This document shows, piece after piece, positions 11,776 through 24,478 of a DNA stretch of 64,000 nucleotides. This DNA is from Cladorhizidae sp. MBARI D1340-BT2 (taxonomy: Eukaryota > Porifera > Demospongiae > Poecilosclerida > Cladorhizidae). The stretch is from assembly GCA_028752905.1 (NCBI GenBank), contig JAQNBH010000004.1, positions 7,171,173-7,235,172 on the forward strand, given 5' to 3'. Below the pieces are notes generated by a model. That model was not told the DNA's origin, searched no databases, and was given only the letters and a program-made list of their open reading frames with translations. Numbering within the stretch: position 1 is the stretch's first letter; each line of letters starts with the position of its first letter. Position numbers and translations under genes: made by a program.

Positions 11776-12283
11776 GTGAGGAAGAGATAAAAATATTAAA
11801 ACTTACTGACAATCACAAATTGCCATCATAAACAGTCTCTTCCTTACCTTTACTGCTGTCTCTGCAAGCCAATGAAAGCTCATGCTAGCCTGAAATCACT
11901 CAGAATCTCATCATTCCTGAGAATAAAATGCACTCCTGGATGTATTACTGCATCAGCATCTAGGATGGTTTGGCATTGTAGGTGCTAGCTAACATCAGGA
12001 GGGAAAGAGTTACCCTGTAGGTTTCTCCTGAGATGGTTGGGCATTAGTTGGAGCATTAGTAAGATCTAGTAGCTGTTCAGACACCAGTAACTAAGGGTAG
12101 CAATACCTTTACTAGATTACAGGGTCCCATCCAAGGAGAACAATGTCAACTGACAGGTATTGCATACTTGATCTCAATGAAAGCAAGTCAGCGTTTTTCT
12201 CCGTAACTAGCGAATAGACTTACTTGAGCCAAGAATTGATGGTAAAATATTTACTAATACCCACAGAGATCAGAATGCTCTGA

Positions 12284-12350
12284 CTGGGTAAGGATGAGGG
12301 AGGTGGCTGGGTAAGGTTGAGGGAGGTGGCTGGGTAAGGATGAGTGAGGT
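12284..12350 (-). repeat. Short minisatellite, three 23-bp units
   Basis: Three units of ggctgggtaaggatgaggga plus three bases. It is the unexpanded counterpart of the array at 19378-19922. Confidence 0.85.
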
Positions 12351-13425
12351 GTAGGTGATGTAACTGGTGCATGTGTATACATGTACACAATGCTATTAGA
12401 GAATGTGAATAGTGTACTACTTGCTGTACAATAGCTTATCTTCTTGTGGCTCACCTCTCCAGGAATGATTCTGCCCATACTCATGTTGCTGTTGCTGTTT
12501 CTCATGCCACACTTGGGGAGCTTCTCTTTCTAGTTATCTAAGAGTAGTATCTCTTACTTATCCTCCTGGATCACTCTTAGAGCAGCTAGCTCCTATATAA
12601 CCTCCATATCCCAGTGACCACTGCAAAGATCTCGCACTACTGTGGCCCAAAATAACCCCCAGTCTGTGAATAATGTATCAGAGATCACCAGCTAATTTAA
12701 TTTATTTTGCAGAATCGGATAAAAAAAGAAGACGAACATTTTAAATAATTCATGAACTCTACAACTTATTCTTTTTTAAAAGTGCTAGCATATCTCCTTA
12801 TAAGTAATTAAAGACAAAGGTTTATTCAAATGCAGCATGCTTGAGTTTGCTTACCAAAAGCAATGTCAGACTAGATCTACAAGGTAAAACTTACAGTAAA
12901 GTAGTCTAACTGGGAGTGCCTCCTTTCTCAAAGTCCAAGTTTCCAAGTCATGGCTGAAGTTCCAGCCTACTACACCTAGAAGGAAGTTTGAGAGGCTGCC
13001 TTTTAGGGGAGCAACCTCAGTGCTCAAGCAAGGCTGACAATTTGCATAACCTTTTTAATCTAGCAGTAGAGAAGTTTGAATATATGGCTGGTCATGTTCC
13101 CAGAAAGATATATTCATCTGTTCTCTATTTTTATGACAAGGTGGAGTGCCCATTGCTTAGTTGCAGGTGCTGGAGTGCACATTTTCTTGTCCTTATTGAA
13201 GTAGTGAATCAGGGCCATGGGAAAGATATCGCCAGCTAGCTGAAGGTCCAGCAAAATGTTATTGTGTGGTGACTGAGGGCAATCAAATTTTGTTTATCTT
13301 AATTAAGTGATGTGCATATTTAGAGATTATTGTTGTGAATTTCGAATTTCCCACCAGCAGGTGAATGTGAAAAGGCTTTAGGAATACACAAGCTTAACTT
13401 TACTATACATTTATGTCTCTCATCT

Positions 13426-13680
13426 CTTACTTTATAGATGGTGAGTTACAGTATTCTATGGCTGGGATGACAAGATTTTACTAATTGATCAACTTCAATT
13501 TATTTGAACATGTCTCATGGGTCTCTGTGTCCAACCTACTTCATGAAACCATTGTAGCCGGTGAGTTAAAATATTCCATGTCTAGGATGACATGTGTTGA
13601 GTGCTTTAATTAATTTGAACATGTCTATCAGCTCTAGGTGTCCAACCTACTGATGTGACATCAACATAGTTTGATTGTTC
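13426..13680 (+). repeat. Variable-triplet array 3 (ATG, CCG; decayed TTT)
   Basis: ATG at 13438-13440 and CCG at 13558-13560, both with GTGAGTT, then a decayed box with TTT at 13670-13672. The flanks match array 4, where the same two sites hold GAG and TTG. Confidence 0.85.
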
Positions 13681-13791
13681 CATACATTCATACATTGCTA
13701 GAATATTTCAAGAACTAAAGTCTATTCACCTTGACTTGCAGTGGAAGTAATATGCCCAATCATGCACTGAGCAGCAAGATAATGGTCACGA

Positions 13792-14309
13792 GAAGCATGT
13801 GTGTAAAAGGGCATGAAGTAGCCACTAATGGAGCTAACTAATGTGCAAGGTGGCATGTGTAATAAAATATCTAACATTTATTTACCAACAACCACACTAA
13901 AGGTGGAGAAAGGGTTAAAGTCAGATAAACACCTGTGTGTTGATTTATAGTGTCTGTTGGATTAGGAAGAGGTCTAGTTTGTACTCTATAAACTGTAGGC
14001 TGACCTTTACCCCCTGCATCCTTGTTGCTATTGCCTGTGGTTAGTGAGGTGATGTAACAGGTGATTAGTTGCAGCTGCAGCAAAGTGCATGCATGTGTAT
14101 ATGTACACAATGCTAGTGTTTGCTGTGGCTCTCCTCTCCATGATTGATTCTACCCAACCTCATATAGCATCCCTGTTTCTCATGCCACATCTGTGGAGCT
14201 AGTTGTCTAATAGTTAGTACCTCTAACTTATCATCCTGCATCTCTCTGTTGAGGGCTTCTAATAATTTGGTTTCAGAGACATCCTGCTGAGCCAACTGGT
14301 TCTGAGTGG
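13792..14309. repeat. Common module, copy 3
   Basis: Another copy of the module at 1-198 and 5727-6400, slightly shortened. A minus-strand frame at 14113-14295 (DVSETKLLEALNREMQDDK) looks protein-like, but the same stretch in the other copies contains stops. It may be a fossil exon. Confidence 0.6.
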
Positions 14310-15955
14310 AGGTGGGACTTGTATAGTAGTAGATTTAAAAAAATCTGGTTCTATACCCGTTGCAACGCTAATGTTACGATGTTGGAGAAATTTGAAGCGC
14401 AGAATCAAGGCATAAAAAACCCGACAGATAATGCAAAACAAATGCTGTTAGGTTTACATTACAATTTTTTTTTAATTGCACTTTTTTTAAATAAATGCGT
14501 GTGCACACATTCACGTGCACATGTGCTCCAGTTGTTTACAACAAGCTAAATCTAGCGAGTGTTTTTGCTCCACTTTGTTTTCTTCTTCCCAGATGTCATT
14601 TTGCCCATCAAGAAGTTTATTGCCGACTGAAGTATTAGTCATTTCTTTTCCTAGCCTTTTGGCCTGTGCCCACTAGTGTCTGTCCTTCAGGTCCAACACT
14701 CAACTTAGTATTAGTAGCTTTACCTTCTAGTTCATTGCTACACTGTGTAGCTAAGATGAATTAGATTAAGCTTGCTATATAGTTTTGTAGAGGTTAGGAT
14801 TCCTAAGCAAGTGTTAGGCAAAGCCTGGGCTTGTAAACAAGCCCCTTTTTAAAGCCCTCACAGAACCTCTAGTAGCTAGCAAGCCTTGCCTTAGAGAGAC
14901 TTTACAGAGTAGCTTAGCAAGCCTTTTCCTAGAAAAATTGAAGATTTTACATACCAGAACTTGTGATACAAAACTTAACTTCTAGAAACCCTTAGCTAAT
15001 ATTTTTTATCTAACAAGCCATGTCCAATTATTAAGCCTCACATCAACCATGTATAGACCAAGAAGAGCTGATACATTTACGCATTGCCCAATGGAGAACT
15101 CTGTGTCAGTGGAACCCCTAACTACAGTGGAGGATGGTCATGTGTTTGGTGATAGGTGTACTGTAAGAGTGGAAAACTTTGGTCAGGATTGTAAAATTTC
15201 TGCAATGCATTACTCTTATTACATAGTGGATGTCTCTGTTGAACATGCAACAGGACCTCAGAGTTCTATGGTTTAGTTAGAGGATGAGTTGGTCCTTGAT
15301 TGCCCCATCAACTCACACAAACTAGTCTACATCTCCCCTACATTTGCTGGTTCCAACTACTTACCTCTTCATGAATTTGAGCTTGGTGTTTGGAGTCGAT
15401 CCAGCAATCACAACTATATATGCTCGCAAAAATTAATAGCAATGACATGGAATATTTATGTTAGTTTTGTAACTGACCGTTTTTTTAAAAGATATCTGGC
15501 AAGTTCATCTGCTTCACACAAAAATGTTCAAATGTCAGAGAAATAGATCCACACTGAGACACACAAACACTTGGTTGTAGCTTTCAACCATGCTTCACAC
15601 CAAAAATGTGTCCTGCCAGTTGGGTAGTCTTTGGTTGTGAAAGCCAACCATAACACAAGCCTTGCATGATACTGTGTTAATTGTCATGAAAGTTCACAGG
15701 TGATAGTTAATTGCTCAATGATTATGGTAACCTTACTACCAGTGAACAAAACTCATAGCAATTTTGTATATATGCATGAACTACCAGTGAATAAGTACAG
15801 CAACATTCAATAGCCAGTTGCTGCTCCTTGTAGTTCAATAATCCTCAGAAGAATTGAGTGCAGTCTATGGATCTCAAGTTTGACTGCATCAGTCCATATA
15901 GCATCCTCTATGCCACAAGTCACCTCCCCAATAAAATGCCAGATTCACTCCAATG
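14310..15955 (+). repeat. Module M copy 2
   Basis: Second copy of the module at 10135. The terminal-exon-like segment is at 14593-14630 (acceptor ttcttcttcccag, frame ending IKKFIAD then TGA). The U2-like stretch is near 14640-14700. The copy is cut at its right end by piggyBac A2, which uses the TTAA of ccaatgTTAAgtga. Confidence 0.75.
15049..15546 (+). pseudogene. Unrecognised ORF, module M copy 2 (one internal TAG)
   Basis: This is the best-preserved copy. The frame stays open for 166 codons from ATG at 15049 to TAG at 15544-15546, interrupted only by one TAG at 15274-15276. The first part begins MYRPRRADTFTHCP; the second ends SHKNVQMSEK. There is no signal peptide, membrane segment or known catalytic motif that I can see. 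The internal stop is shared with copies 1 and 3, so it predates the duplications. It could mark the real end of a 75-residue protein, a readthrough site, or old decay. Confidence 0.45.
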
Positions 15956-15959
15956 TTAA

Positions 15960-18867
15960 CCCTTTGAACGCGAAGGGAGTTGCCCAGGTAATTTCCCCTG
16001 ACCGCGGAGGCTGTTTATTGGAATCACCCGTTTTTGAAATCACCTGATTTTTAATTGGATTTTTTTGAATTTTTGAGGCTTGTTTAGGTGAGCAAAAGAG
16101 TGATTATTGAGACTTATCTCCTAACTCTCTACCCAACACAAGGCTAGAAGAACCTTTTGAGATGGCAAGACAAGTGAAGTTAGAATCCAAGTAAGTATTA
16201 TTATGTGGATAAGCTAACCAGTTTGTTACATAGGTGCTCGAAGTTGATAGTTTTAGCTAGGTCACTAGCTAGTTGTATATAGGTCATCTTTTTAGGTAGC
16301 ACTCGAGGTAAGCTAGCTGTAGGTAGCTAGCTGTAAGTCGTCTTATAGCTAGCGCTCGAAGTAGGCAGTTGTAGATCATATTTATATAGCTTATCTAATA
16401 ATTATTATTAGTAAAGTGAATAATTGTTGGTCATCTTTGGCTAGCAAGGTATCTAGCTCTCCAGGTATAGTAGTTTAGACCATCTTCATACCTAGCCAAG
16501 TAGCAAGCGCTTCAAGTGTATAGGCAGTTTTAGCTGATCTTTATAACTAGCCAAATAGCTAGCGCTTGGAATGTATAGGCAGTTTTAGCTCATCTTTATA
16601 ACTAGCCAATTAGCTAGCGCTTGAAGTGGGCTCTTTTGGAAGATCAATAGCTAGCGCTTGAAGTGCATAGGCAGTTTTAGCTCATCTTTATATTAAACTA
16701 GCCAATTAGCTAGCGCTTGAAGTTGGCTCTTTTGGAAGATCATTATAGCTAGAAAATTAGCTACGCTTGAAGCTGGCAGTTGTAGCTGATATATAGCCAG
16801 CTAGCTAGTGCTGGAGGTAGCTAGTAGACCTCCAAGAAAACTAAGGTATTCTATAGCCAGTGCTAGTATATATTTCAGCTCAGCTAGCTGGTTCAGCCAC
16901 TGGATGATTTTGAAGGATGGACACTTCATCAAGCTGTGCTTCTGTCAGTCCTGCCTCCAGAAGAAATCCAACAGCAACCTTCACTAAGAAGGACTGGTGT
17001 GTTATTCTTCGGCCAGTCAAAGGTGTCCCTTTATATATTATGTATGCATTTACCAATGCCAGGTTGAGGAGATGAAAAGCTGCCCGTTTCCACCATTTCT
17101 GTGTCCTATGTTAGAAGGTATAGTAACTCATCAGCTGATTGGATTTATCAACCCCACCCATGTGACTGTTGTACTCGACAATGGTTGTTGGCTTTATAAC
17201 TCCTCCTTGCCAGTTGCTGACAGCCTTGTCCTCCTCCTCTTTGATATAGTGCTATCATCGTGGATGCTTAGAATGGTCACAGCTATCTTGTCCATCCATT
17301 TCAAGGCAAGGACACCATTTGTACTTACAGACTTGATCTCACCCTTTTTCATTTTGTCTTTGGCCTCGGGTACCCCCCTCCTGTTCACCCGAAACTGTAC
17401 CACATGCACCAAAGCCATTACTTTTTAGGGTGAGGAACAAGTCTGGACTGGTGTAATAGTTGTCACAGTACAAATGGTGTCCTTTATTCTCCAACCCTTC
17501 CACTAGCTTCATAACCACGTCGTGTGTTATTCCTATTCCCATTCCCGTAGCACGGAGGCTCTCATCCTTCCCTGGGAGACAAAAAAAGAACAAGAAGTGA
17601 AAAGGGAAAAAAGCGGGAAGGAAAAAGGGGACAATGAAGAAGAGCGGGAAGGAAGTGAAAAAAGAAAGAAAAAGTGGGGGGGGGGGAAGACTAAGAAGTG
17701 AATTATATTTATTGTATATAATTATAATTATTATATATAATACTTTTCTACATAGCTATTTTGTGTGTATATATACAGTTTCCTCACCTGCATATAGCTT
17801 CCAACTGTAAGTATATCCACTGGACTGCCAGGACATAGGCTTTCAATCCCCACTTGATAGGTTTCATTGTCATGTACTGGATAAACCACAGCCGTCCCTT
17901 GAAGCCTATCATTGATTCATCCACTGATATTTCTCTCCCTAGCTGGTAAAAAGTTTTGAATTTGTCGAGTAAATGCTCCATAAGTGGCCGTATTTTGAAC
18001 AGGGCATCATATCCTGGCTGACCCCTAGGCACATACTTTTCCCTGTCCTGTGAAAAAAGCGAAGGATGAGACAAAATCGGTCTCGTGCCATGATCGAGGA
18101 GAAGCATGATGTGGTGAAGGGCCATTGCACCAATAGTCCTCAATCCGATGCTTATTGTCCACACTCATGGCAATGATAAGGGCAAGAAACTTCATAATTT
18201 CACTGACTGATCACCTTTTCCACTCTGCTTCTTGATCGAGGAGGTAAGTCTTTATTTGCAGCCATGAATTGCTCGGCATACAAATTTGTTTCGTTCACAA
18301 CTCCTGTCGTCCAGAAAAAGCTGAGCAAACTCCAAAGGCTCTTTTCCTTCCATGTTTACAGTGCACCCAGATGCCTGGCTAAAGGAGATGGAAGAACTGA
18401 AACAAGAAGTACTGGCACCATAACTACTTGCAACAGAAGTGCTACCACTGTAGCTACACTCACCACCAACTACACCATCACAGCTACCTCACAAACTCCA
18501 AGATCCTCATCATACTCACTATAATTCTCCTCTATGAAGCCATCAAAATCATCATCACTATCATCATCCAACATACACAGCACTTCTTCTGTATCATGAT
18601 ATTTAGCCATAGTTGCACACCACAATATTTATCTAAACTTGCTATCTGCTGTATATCTGATAACTAGCGAAATGCCAAACTGTACATAGCTCTTAACTAA
18701 ATCAATAGCTCCTCTATCTACAGAACTTACGAGTGCAGCTGTAAACCCAAGCAGCTACTCAGTACGCACTTATAAAGCATTGTATCTTTGGGGGACACTA
18801 TAGTGTCCGCCCGCGTGTCAATGTAATTTTTACGTGGACACTATAGTGTCCGCGCGCGTTCAAAGAG
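15960..18867 (-). mobile_element. piggyBac-like DNA transposon, family A copy 2 (inverted)
   Basis: The element is 2,908 bp, flanked by TTAA at 15956-15959 and 18868-18871. It is a near-identical inverted copy of 203-3118. The flanks joined across the element match 11765-11784 in the paralogous module exactly at one TTAA, so the insertion happened after module M was duplicated. The pair of palindromes is at 18836-18851 and 18793-18808. Confidence 0.95.
16880..18610 (-). pseudogene. Broken piggyBac transposase, copy A2
   Basis: The ATG at 18610-18608 gives the same acidic N-terminus as copy A1. A frame of 126 codons (18164-17784) holds REISVDESMIGFKGRLWFIQ with the first catalytic Asp, intact where A1 has a stop. 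The intron is 17787-17572 (minus strand). The second Asp motif, LYCDNYYTS, is in the frame at 17593-17339, and the MGGVDKSNQL region and C-terminus follow down to the TGA ending at 16880. The frame is shifted near 17820 by the same four-base loss as in A1. It is less damaged than A1, so it is probably closer to the ancestral copy, but still not functional. Confidence 0.9.
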
Positions 18868-18871
18868 TTAA

Positions 18872-20993
18872 GTGACGAAGAGATAAAAATATAACAAATA
18901 ATAAAACTTACTGACAATCACAAATTGCCATCATAAACAGTCTCTTCCTTACCTTTACTGCTGTCTCTGCAAGCCAATGAAAGCTGTATAGGCATCTGGG
19001 CTAGCCTAAAATCCCTCAGAATCTCTTCATTCCTGAGAACTCCTGGATATATTATTGCATCGGCATCTAGGATAGTTTGGCATTGTAGGTGCTAGCGAGG
19101 GAAAGAGTTACCCTGTAGGTTTCTCCTGAGATGGTTGGGCATTAGTAGGAGCATAAGGTCTAGTAGCTGTTCAGACACCAGTAAGGCTAGCAATACCTTT
19201 ACAAGATTACATGCTCCCATCCAAGGACAATAATGTCAACTGACAGGTATAGCATACTTGATCTCAATGAAAGCAAGTCAGCGTTCTTCTCCGTAACTAA
19301 GTGATCATTTATCAACAGACTTACTTGAGCCAAGAATTGATTGTAAAATACCCTTAAAAATCAGAATGCTCACTTAACTGGGTAAGGATGGGGAAGGTGT
19401 TTGGGTAAGGATGAGTGAGGTGGCTGGGTAAGGATGAGGGAGGTGGCTGGGTAAGGATGAGGGAGGTGGCTGGGTAAGGATGAGGGAGGTGGCTCAGTAA
19501 GGATGAGGGAGGTGGCAGGGTAAGGATGAGGGAGGTGGCTGGGTAATGATGAGTGAGGTGGCTGGGTAAGGATGAGGGAGTTGGCTGGGTAAGGATGAGG
19601 GAGGTGGCTGGGTAAGGATGAGGGAGGTGGCTGGGTAAGGATGTGGGAGGTGGCTGGGGAAGGATGAGGGAGGTGGCTGGGTAAGGATGAGGGAGGTGGC
19701 TGGGTAAGGATGAGGGAGGTGGCTGGGTAAGAATATGGGAAGTGGCTGGGTAAGGATGAGGGAGGTGCCTGAGTAAGGATGAGATAGGTGGCTGGGTAAG
19801 GATGAGGGAGGTGGCTGGGTAAGGATGAGGGAGGTGGCTGGGTAAGGATGAGGGAGGTGGCTGGATGAGGGAGGTGGCTAGGTAAGGATGAGGGAGGTGG
19901 CTAGGTAAGGATGAGGGAGGTGTAGGTGATGTAACTGGTGCATGTGTATACATGTACACAATGCTATTAGAGAATGTGAATAGTGCACTACTTGCTGTAC
20001 AATAGCTTATCTTCTTGTGGCTCACCTCTCCAGGAATGATTCTGCCCATACTCATGTTGCTGTTGCTGTTTCTCATGCCACACTTGGGGAGCTTCTCTTT
20101 CTAGTTATCTAAGAGTAGTATCTCTTACTTATCCTCCTGGATCACTCTTAGAGCAGCTAGCTCCTACATAACCTCCATATCCCAGTTACCACTGCATAGA
20201 TCTCGCACTACTGTGGCCCAAAATAACCCCCAGTCTGTGAATAATGTATCAGAGATCACCAGCTAATTTAATTTATTTTGCAGAATCAGATTAAAAAAGA
20301 AGACGAACATTTTAAATAGTTCATGAACTCTACAACTTATTCTTTTTTAAAAATGCTATCATATCTCCTTATAAGTAATTAAAGACAAAGGTTTATTCAA
20401 ATGCACCATGCTTGAGTTTGCTTACCAAAAGCCATGTCAGACTAGATCTACAAGGTAAAACTTACAGTAAAGTAGTCTAACTGGCAGTGCCTCCTTTCTC
20501 AAAGTCCAAGTTTCTAAGTCGTGGCTGAAGTTCCAGCCTACTACACCTAGAAGGAAGTTTGAGAGGCTGCCTTTTAGGGGAGCAACCTCAGTGCTCAAGC
20601 AAGGCTGACAATTTACATAACCTTTTTAATCTAGTGGTAGAGAAGTTTGAATATATTATGGCTGGTCATGTTCCCAGAAAGATAATATATTCATCTGTTC
20701 TCTATTTTTATGACAAGGTGGAGTGCCCATTGCTTAGTAGAGTGCACATTTTCTTGTCCTTATTGAAGTAGTGAATCAGGGCCATGGTAAAGATATCGCC
20801 AGCTAGCTGAAGGTCCAGCCAAATTTTATTGCGTGGTTACTGAGGGCAATCAAATTTTGTTTATCTTAATTAAGTGATGTGCATATTTATAGATTATTGT
20901 TGTGAATTTCCCACCAGCAGGTTAATGTGAAAAAGCTGTAGGAATACACAGCTCAACTTTACTATACATTTATGTCTCTCATCTCTGTCTGTC
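18872..20993. repeat. Duplicated block N copy 2 with expanded minisatellite
   Basis: Matches 11776-13425. The minisatellite at 19378-19922 is expanded. The stretch at 20559-20771 is the second copy of the LFNL-VEKFEY frame, again without ATG and with small insertions. No gene is supported. Confidence 0.7.
19378..19922 (-). repeat. Minisatellite, about 24 units of 23 bp
   Basis: The unit is ggtggctgggtaaggatgag plus gga. Because 23 is not a multiple of three, three units make a 69-bp period, and the minus strand translates as a 23-residue repeat rich in Pro, Ser, His and Leu, open for 240 codons (20076-19354). That long frame is a by-product of the repeat. The paralogous site at 12284 has three units. 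Confidence 0.95.
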
Positions 20994-21256
20994 CTTACTT
21001 TATAGGAGGTGAGTTACAGTACTCTATGGCTGGGATGACAAGATTTTACTAATATCTCAACTTCAATTTATTTGAACATGTCTCTTTGCTCTCTGTGTCC
21101 AACCTACTTCATGAAACCATCATAGTTGGTGAGTTACAGTGTATCTAAATCTAGGATGACATGATTGATCAACAGTTACTTTAATAATTAATTTCTACAT
21201 GTCTGTCCACTAGGTGTCGAACCTACTGAGGTAATGTGAACATAGTTTGATAGTTC
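20994..21256 (+). repeat. Variable-triplet array 4 (GAG, TTG; decayed TTT)
   Basis: GAG at 21006-21008, TTG at 21126-21128 (both followed by GTGAGTT), and TTT at 21246-21248 followed by GATAGTT; period exactly 120 bp. Flanks match arrays 1 and 5, which have other triplets in the first two boxes and the same TTT. Confidence 0.85.
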
Positions 21257-21357
21257 CATACATTGCTAGAGTATGCAAGAACTAAAGTCTATTCACCTTG
21301 ACTTGCAGTGGAAGTAATATGCCCAATCATGCACTGAGCAGCAAGATAATGGTCACT

Positions 21358-22035
21358 AGAAGCATGTGTGTAAAAGGGCATGAAGTAGCCACTAATGGAG
21401 CTAACTAATGTGCAAGGTGGCGTCCAGTGCAATAAAATGTCTAACAATTATTTACCAACATGCACTAAGCCACACCAATGGTGGAAAAATGGATAAACAC
21501 CTGTGTGTTACTTTACAGTAGCTCTCAGAAGTTTTATCTGATTATGAAGAGGCCTAGTTTGTGCTAAGAAGCCCAGTGAGTCTTTCAGCTGCTTACCCCT
21601 GCAGGCTGACCTTTACCCCCTGGTTCCTGTTGCTATTGCCTGTGGTTAGTGAGGTGATGTAACATGTGGTTAGTTACAGCTGCAGCAAAGTACATGCATG
21701 TGCATATGTACACAATGCTAGTGATTGTGAGTAGGTGACTGTTTGCTGTGGCTCTCCTCTCCATGATTGATTCTACCCAACCTCATATATACATTTAGCA
21801 TGCCTGTTTCTCATGCCACATCTGTGGAACTAGTGCTCTAATAATTAGTAACTCTACCTTATCCTGCATCTCTCTGTTGAGGGCTTCTTACTAACTAGAT
21901 TTGATAGACATCTCCTGGCCCGACTTGTTCTGAGTGGAGATCTTGCTTGTATAGTGAATGACTAGTTTTGTTAAACTAACAGTTGACTGCCATAACTGAT
22001 GATGCTTATATTAGTAAGAATAATTCTATCTCAGT
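21358..22035. repeat. Common module, copy 4
   Basis: Near-identical to 5727-6506, without the local 100-bp duplication. It ends at the TTAA used by piggyBac B3. No gene is seen. Confidence 0.75.
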
Positions 22036-22039
22036 TTAA

Positions 22040-23178
22040 CCCTCTCACTGGCATAAGCGACACAAGTTGCGAAAACTGATAACCGTGGACCAAAAAAATC
22101 GTAAAAAATTAATCGTTTATGATATATATAAACTTTAAAAATTGCATAAGCATTCCTAAAGCATACTTCTACTATACCCCTGAATATTTGGAAAATAGGG
22201 CTTTAGGAAACCATTTGAAGTAAACATGCCAGCAAACATCACTTCCTGTTCATTCCCCGTCTACAAGAAGAAATTGCGACCCAATTTAGTAGGGACGAAG
22301 TTTTGGACTTCCTATTTGAGGATGACTTCGTCCTGTCCGAGAGTGACATTAGCGAAGAAGAAGAAGAAGGTGCCTGTGCTTACCTGGGAAGTGAAGCAAG
22401 TTTTAACAGTATAGGTCGCCCTACTCTGCCAGGCGAAGCTTCAGAAGATAGCGACGATCATGAAGACTTCCCCCAAAGTAAGAATAGATAAGAGTTGTAA
22501 GGTAACTAGCATAATAATAAGAACTATTTTTCCTGGGAAGGTAGTTTCACTCATGGACCTGGAGGAGGATGAGGAAGCAGCAGAGGAGAAGACAGGGTTG
22601 GAGGAGAGGTTATTTTTTATATATTTTTCTATTTATTTATAATGTAGCACTATGTGTTTGTCTGAGTTATGCTGAACATGCAGACCTTCACAGTGCCAAG
22701 CATTGCCCTTTTATTTTTATCTATATTTATTGCATTGGGAAGGTATATATATATGTTATGTACACTTTGCACTTACTTTTATTTGTTATATTTATTTTTC
22801 AGTATACTAAGGGCCCTAGCCTTTACTTCCTCTTTGTTATAATGATATTCACATCTTTGTGGTTTGTTATAATCAACCAAAAATTGTTGTTGACAAACAG
22901 TTGTTGTTGTTGACCAAAAGTTGACTGGCTGACATTGCTGGTTTCATGTGAAATATGAAAGTGAGATGATATAAACCCTTTATTTTACTTCCTGTCTCTT
23001 ATAACAATATTCACATTTCTGTGGTTTGTTGCAAAGCAACAAAAATTTACCTTAAAGTCCCTTCATGCATCAGCTATCACCTGCCCCAGCTGTTGGGTAC
23101 TTCTCGTCATATGGTCCTCTATATAAAAAAAATGTCAATTTTTATAAAAAGTCCTCCGTAAATCTGCCAGTGAAAGGT
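22040..23178 (+). mobile_element. Non-autonomous piggyBac-like element, family B copy 3
   Basis: TTAA at 22036-22039 and 23179-23182. It shares its ends with copies 1 and 2 and sits at the same place in the module as they do, so the insertion was probably duplicated along with its module rather than arising three times. The N-terminal transposase frame is at 22303-22491; a second acidic segment (SLMDLEEDEEAAEEK) is in the frame at 22460-22642. Confidence 0.88.
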
Positions 23179-23182
23179 TTAA

Positions 23183-24114
23183 GTATTGTGGAACATAGTC
23201 TAATCATTGATAATTTTTTTTAAGTATCTAACCCTGTGTAAGTGTCGTGTAACATGGTCTGTGTTGTACGATTGAAAATGATGCTCTCAATTTTGAATGT
23301 AATACCATATTTCGTTAACAGATTCAGCCTTTGATCTGACATATCTTCAAATGGGAACATTAATTTTGTCAAAATGTTTTGTAAGACATGTGCTAAAAAC
23401 CAGATTTTTACCTGCACATGTGCAGAAGGCTACAGCATTATTATATAAAACTTTATTTCTTGTTCTGGTTTATGTGAGTTGGCGGAGCAAGTGATAAAAA
23501 TATAACAAATAATAAAACTTACTGACAATCACAAATTGCCATCATAAACAGTCTCTTCCTTACCTTTACTGCTGTCTCTGCAAGCCAATGAAAGCTCATG
23601 CTAGCCTGAAATCACTCAGAATCTCTTCTCTCCTGAGAATAAAATGCACTCCCGGATGTATTACTGCATCAGCATCTAGGATGGTTTGGTATTGTAGGTG
23701 CTAGCTAACATCAGGAGGGAAAGAGTTACCCTGTACAGGTTTCTCCTGGGATGTTTGGGCATTACTATATAGGAGCATTACTAGGATCTAGCTGTTCTGA
23801 TCAGTAAGGGTATAGCAAAACTTTACTAGAGTATACAGGATCCCATCCAAGGACAATAATGTCAACTAACAGGTGTAGCATACTTGATCTCAATGAAATC
23901 TAAGTCAGCGTTCTTCTCCGTAACTAGCGATCATTTATCAACAGACTTACTTGAGCCAGGAATTGATTGAAAAATATTTACTAATACCCACAGTGATCAG
24001 AATGCTAACTTGGCTGCCATTAAGCTCAAGTGCACTGTCCCTGCGACATCCATCCATGTGACAGCTGAACTTTACAATATATTTGTTTCAACATGTCCCT
24101 CATCTCTGTCTGTC
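23183..24114. repeat. Module leading into array 5
   Basis: Repeat of 4754-5370 and 7650-8570. No intact frame. Confidence 0.6.
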
Positions 24115-24377
24115 CTTACTTTATAGGATGTGAGTTACAGTATTCTATGGCTAGGATGATATGATTTGACTAATTGTTCAACTTCAATTTATTTGAACAT
24201 GTCTCTTGGCTCTCTCTGTCCAACCTACTTCATGAAACCATCATAGTGGGTGAGTTACAGTATATCTAAATCTAGGATGACATGATTGATCAACAGTTAC
24301 TTTAATAATTAATTTCAACATGTCTGTCCGCTCGGTGTCCAACCTACTGAGGTAATGTCAACATAGTTTGATAGTTC
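24115..24377 (+). repeat. Variable-triplet array 5 (GAT, TGG; decayed TTT)
   Basis: GAT at 24127-24129, TGG at 24247-24249 (both followed by GTGAGTT), TTT at 24367-24369. Compared with array 1 only about five flanking bases differ over 240, yet GAT replaces CTG and TGG replaces TAT. Confidence 0.85.
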
Positions 24378-24478
24378 CATACATTGCTAGAGTATGCAAG
24401 AACTAACGTCTATTCACCTTGACTTGCAGTGGAAGTAATATGCCCAATCATGCACTGAGCAGCAAGATAATGGTCACT

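Larger units (their letters stand above)
11815..13870. repeat. Duplicated block N copy 1
   Basis: Closely matches 18917-21440. It carries a short minisatellite (12284-12350, about three 23-bp units against about two dozen in the other copy), a stretch encoding LFNLAVEKFEYMAGHVPRK near 13040-13110 that lacks an ATG, and variable-triplet array 3. No gene can be defended. Confidence 0.7.

Noticed and set aside
12988..13239. Frame with LFNLAVEKFEYMAGHVPRK, also at 20559-20771
   Set aside because: It has no ATG start, is altered by small insertions between the two copies, and has no recognisable domain; left as a possible fossil.
19354..20076. Minus-strand 240-codon frame rich in Pro, Ser and His
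   Set aside because: It is the translation of a 23-bp minisatellite; the repeat is open in this frame by chance, and the paralogue has only three units.
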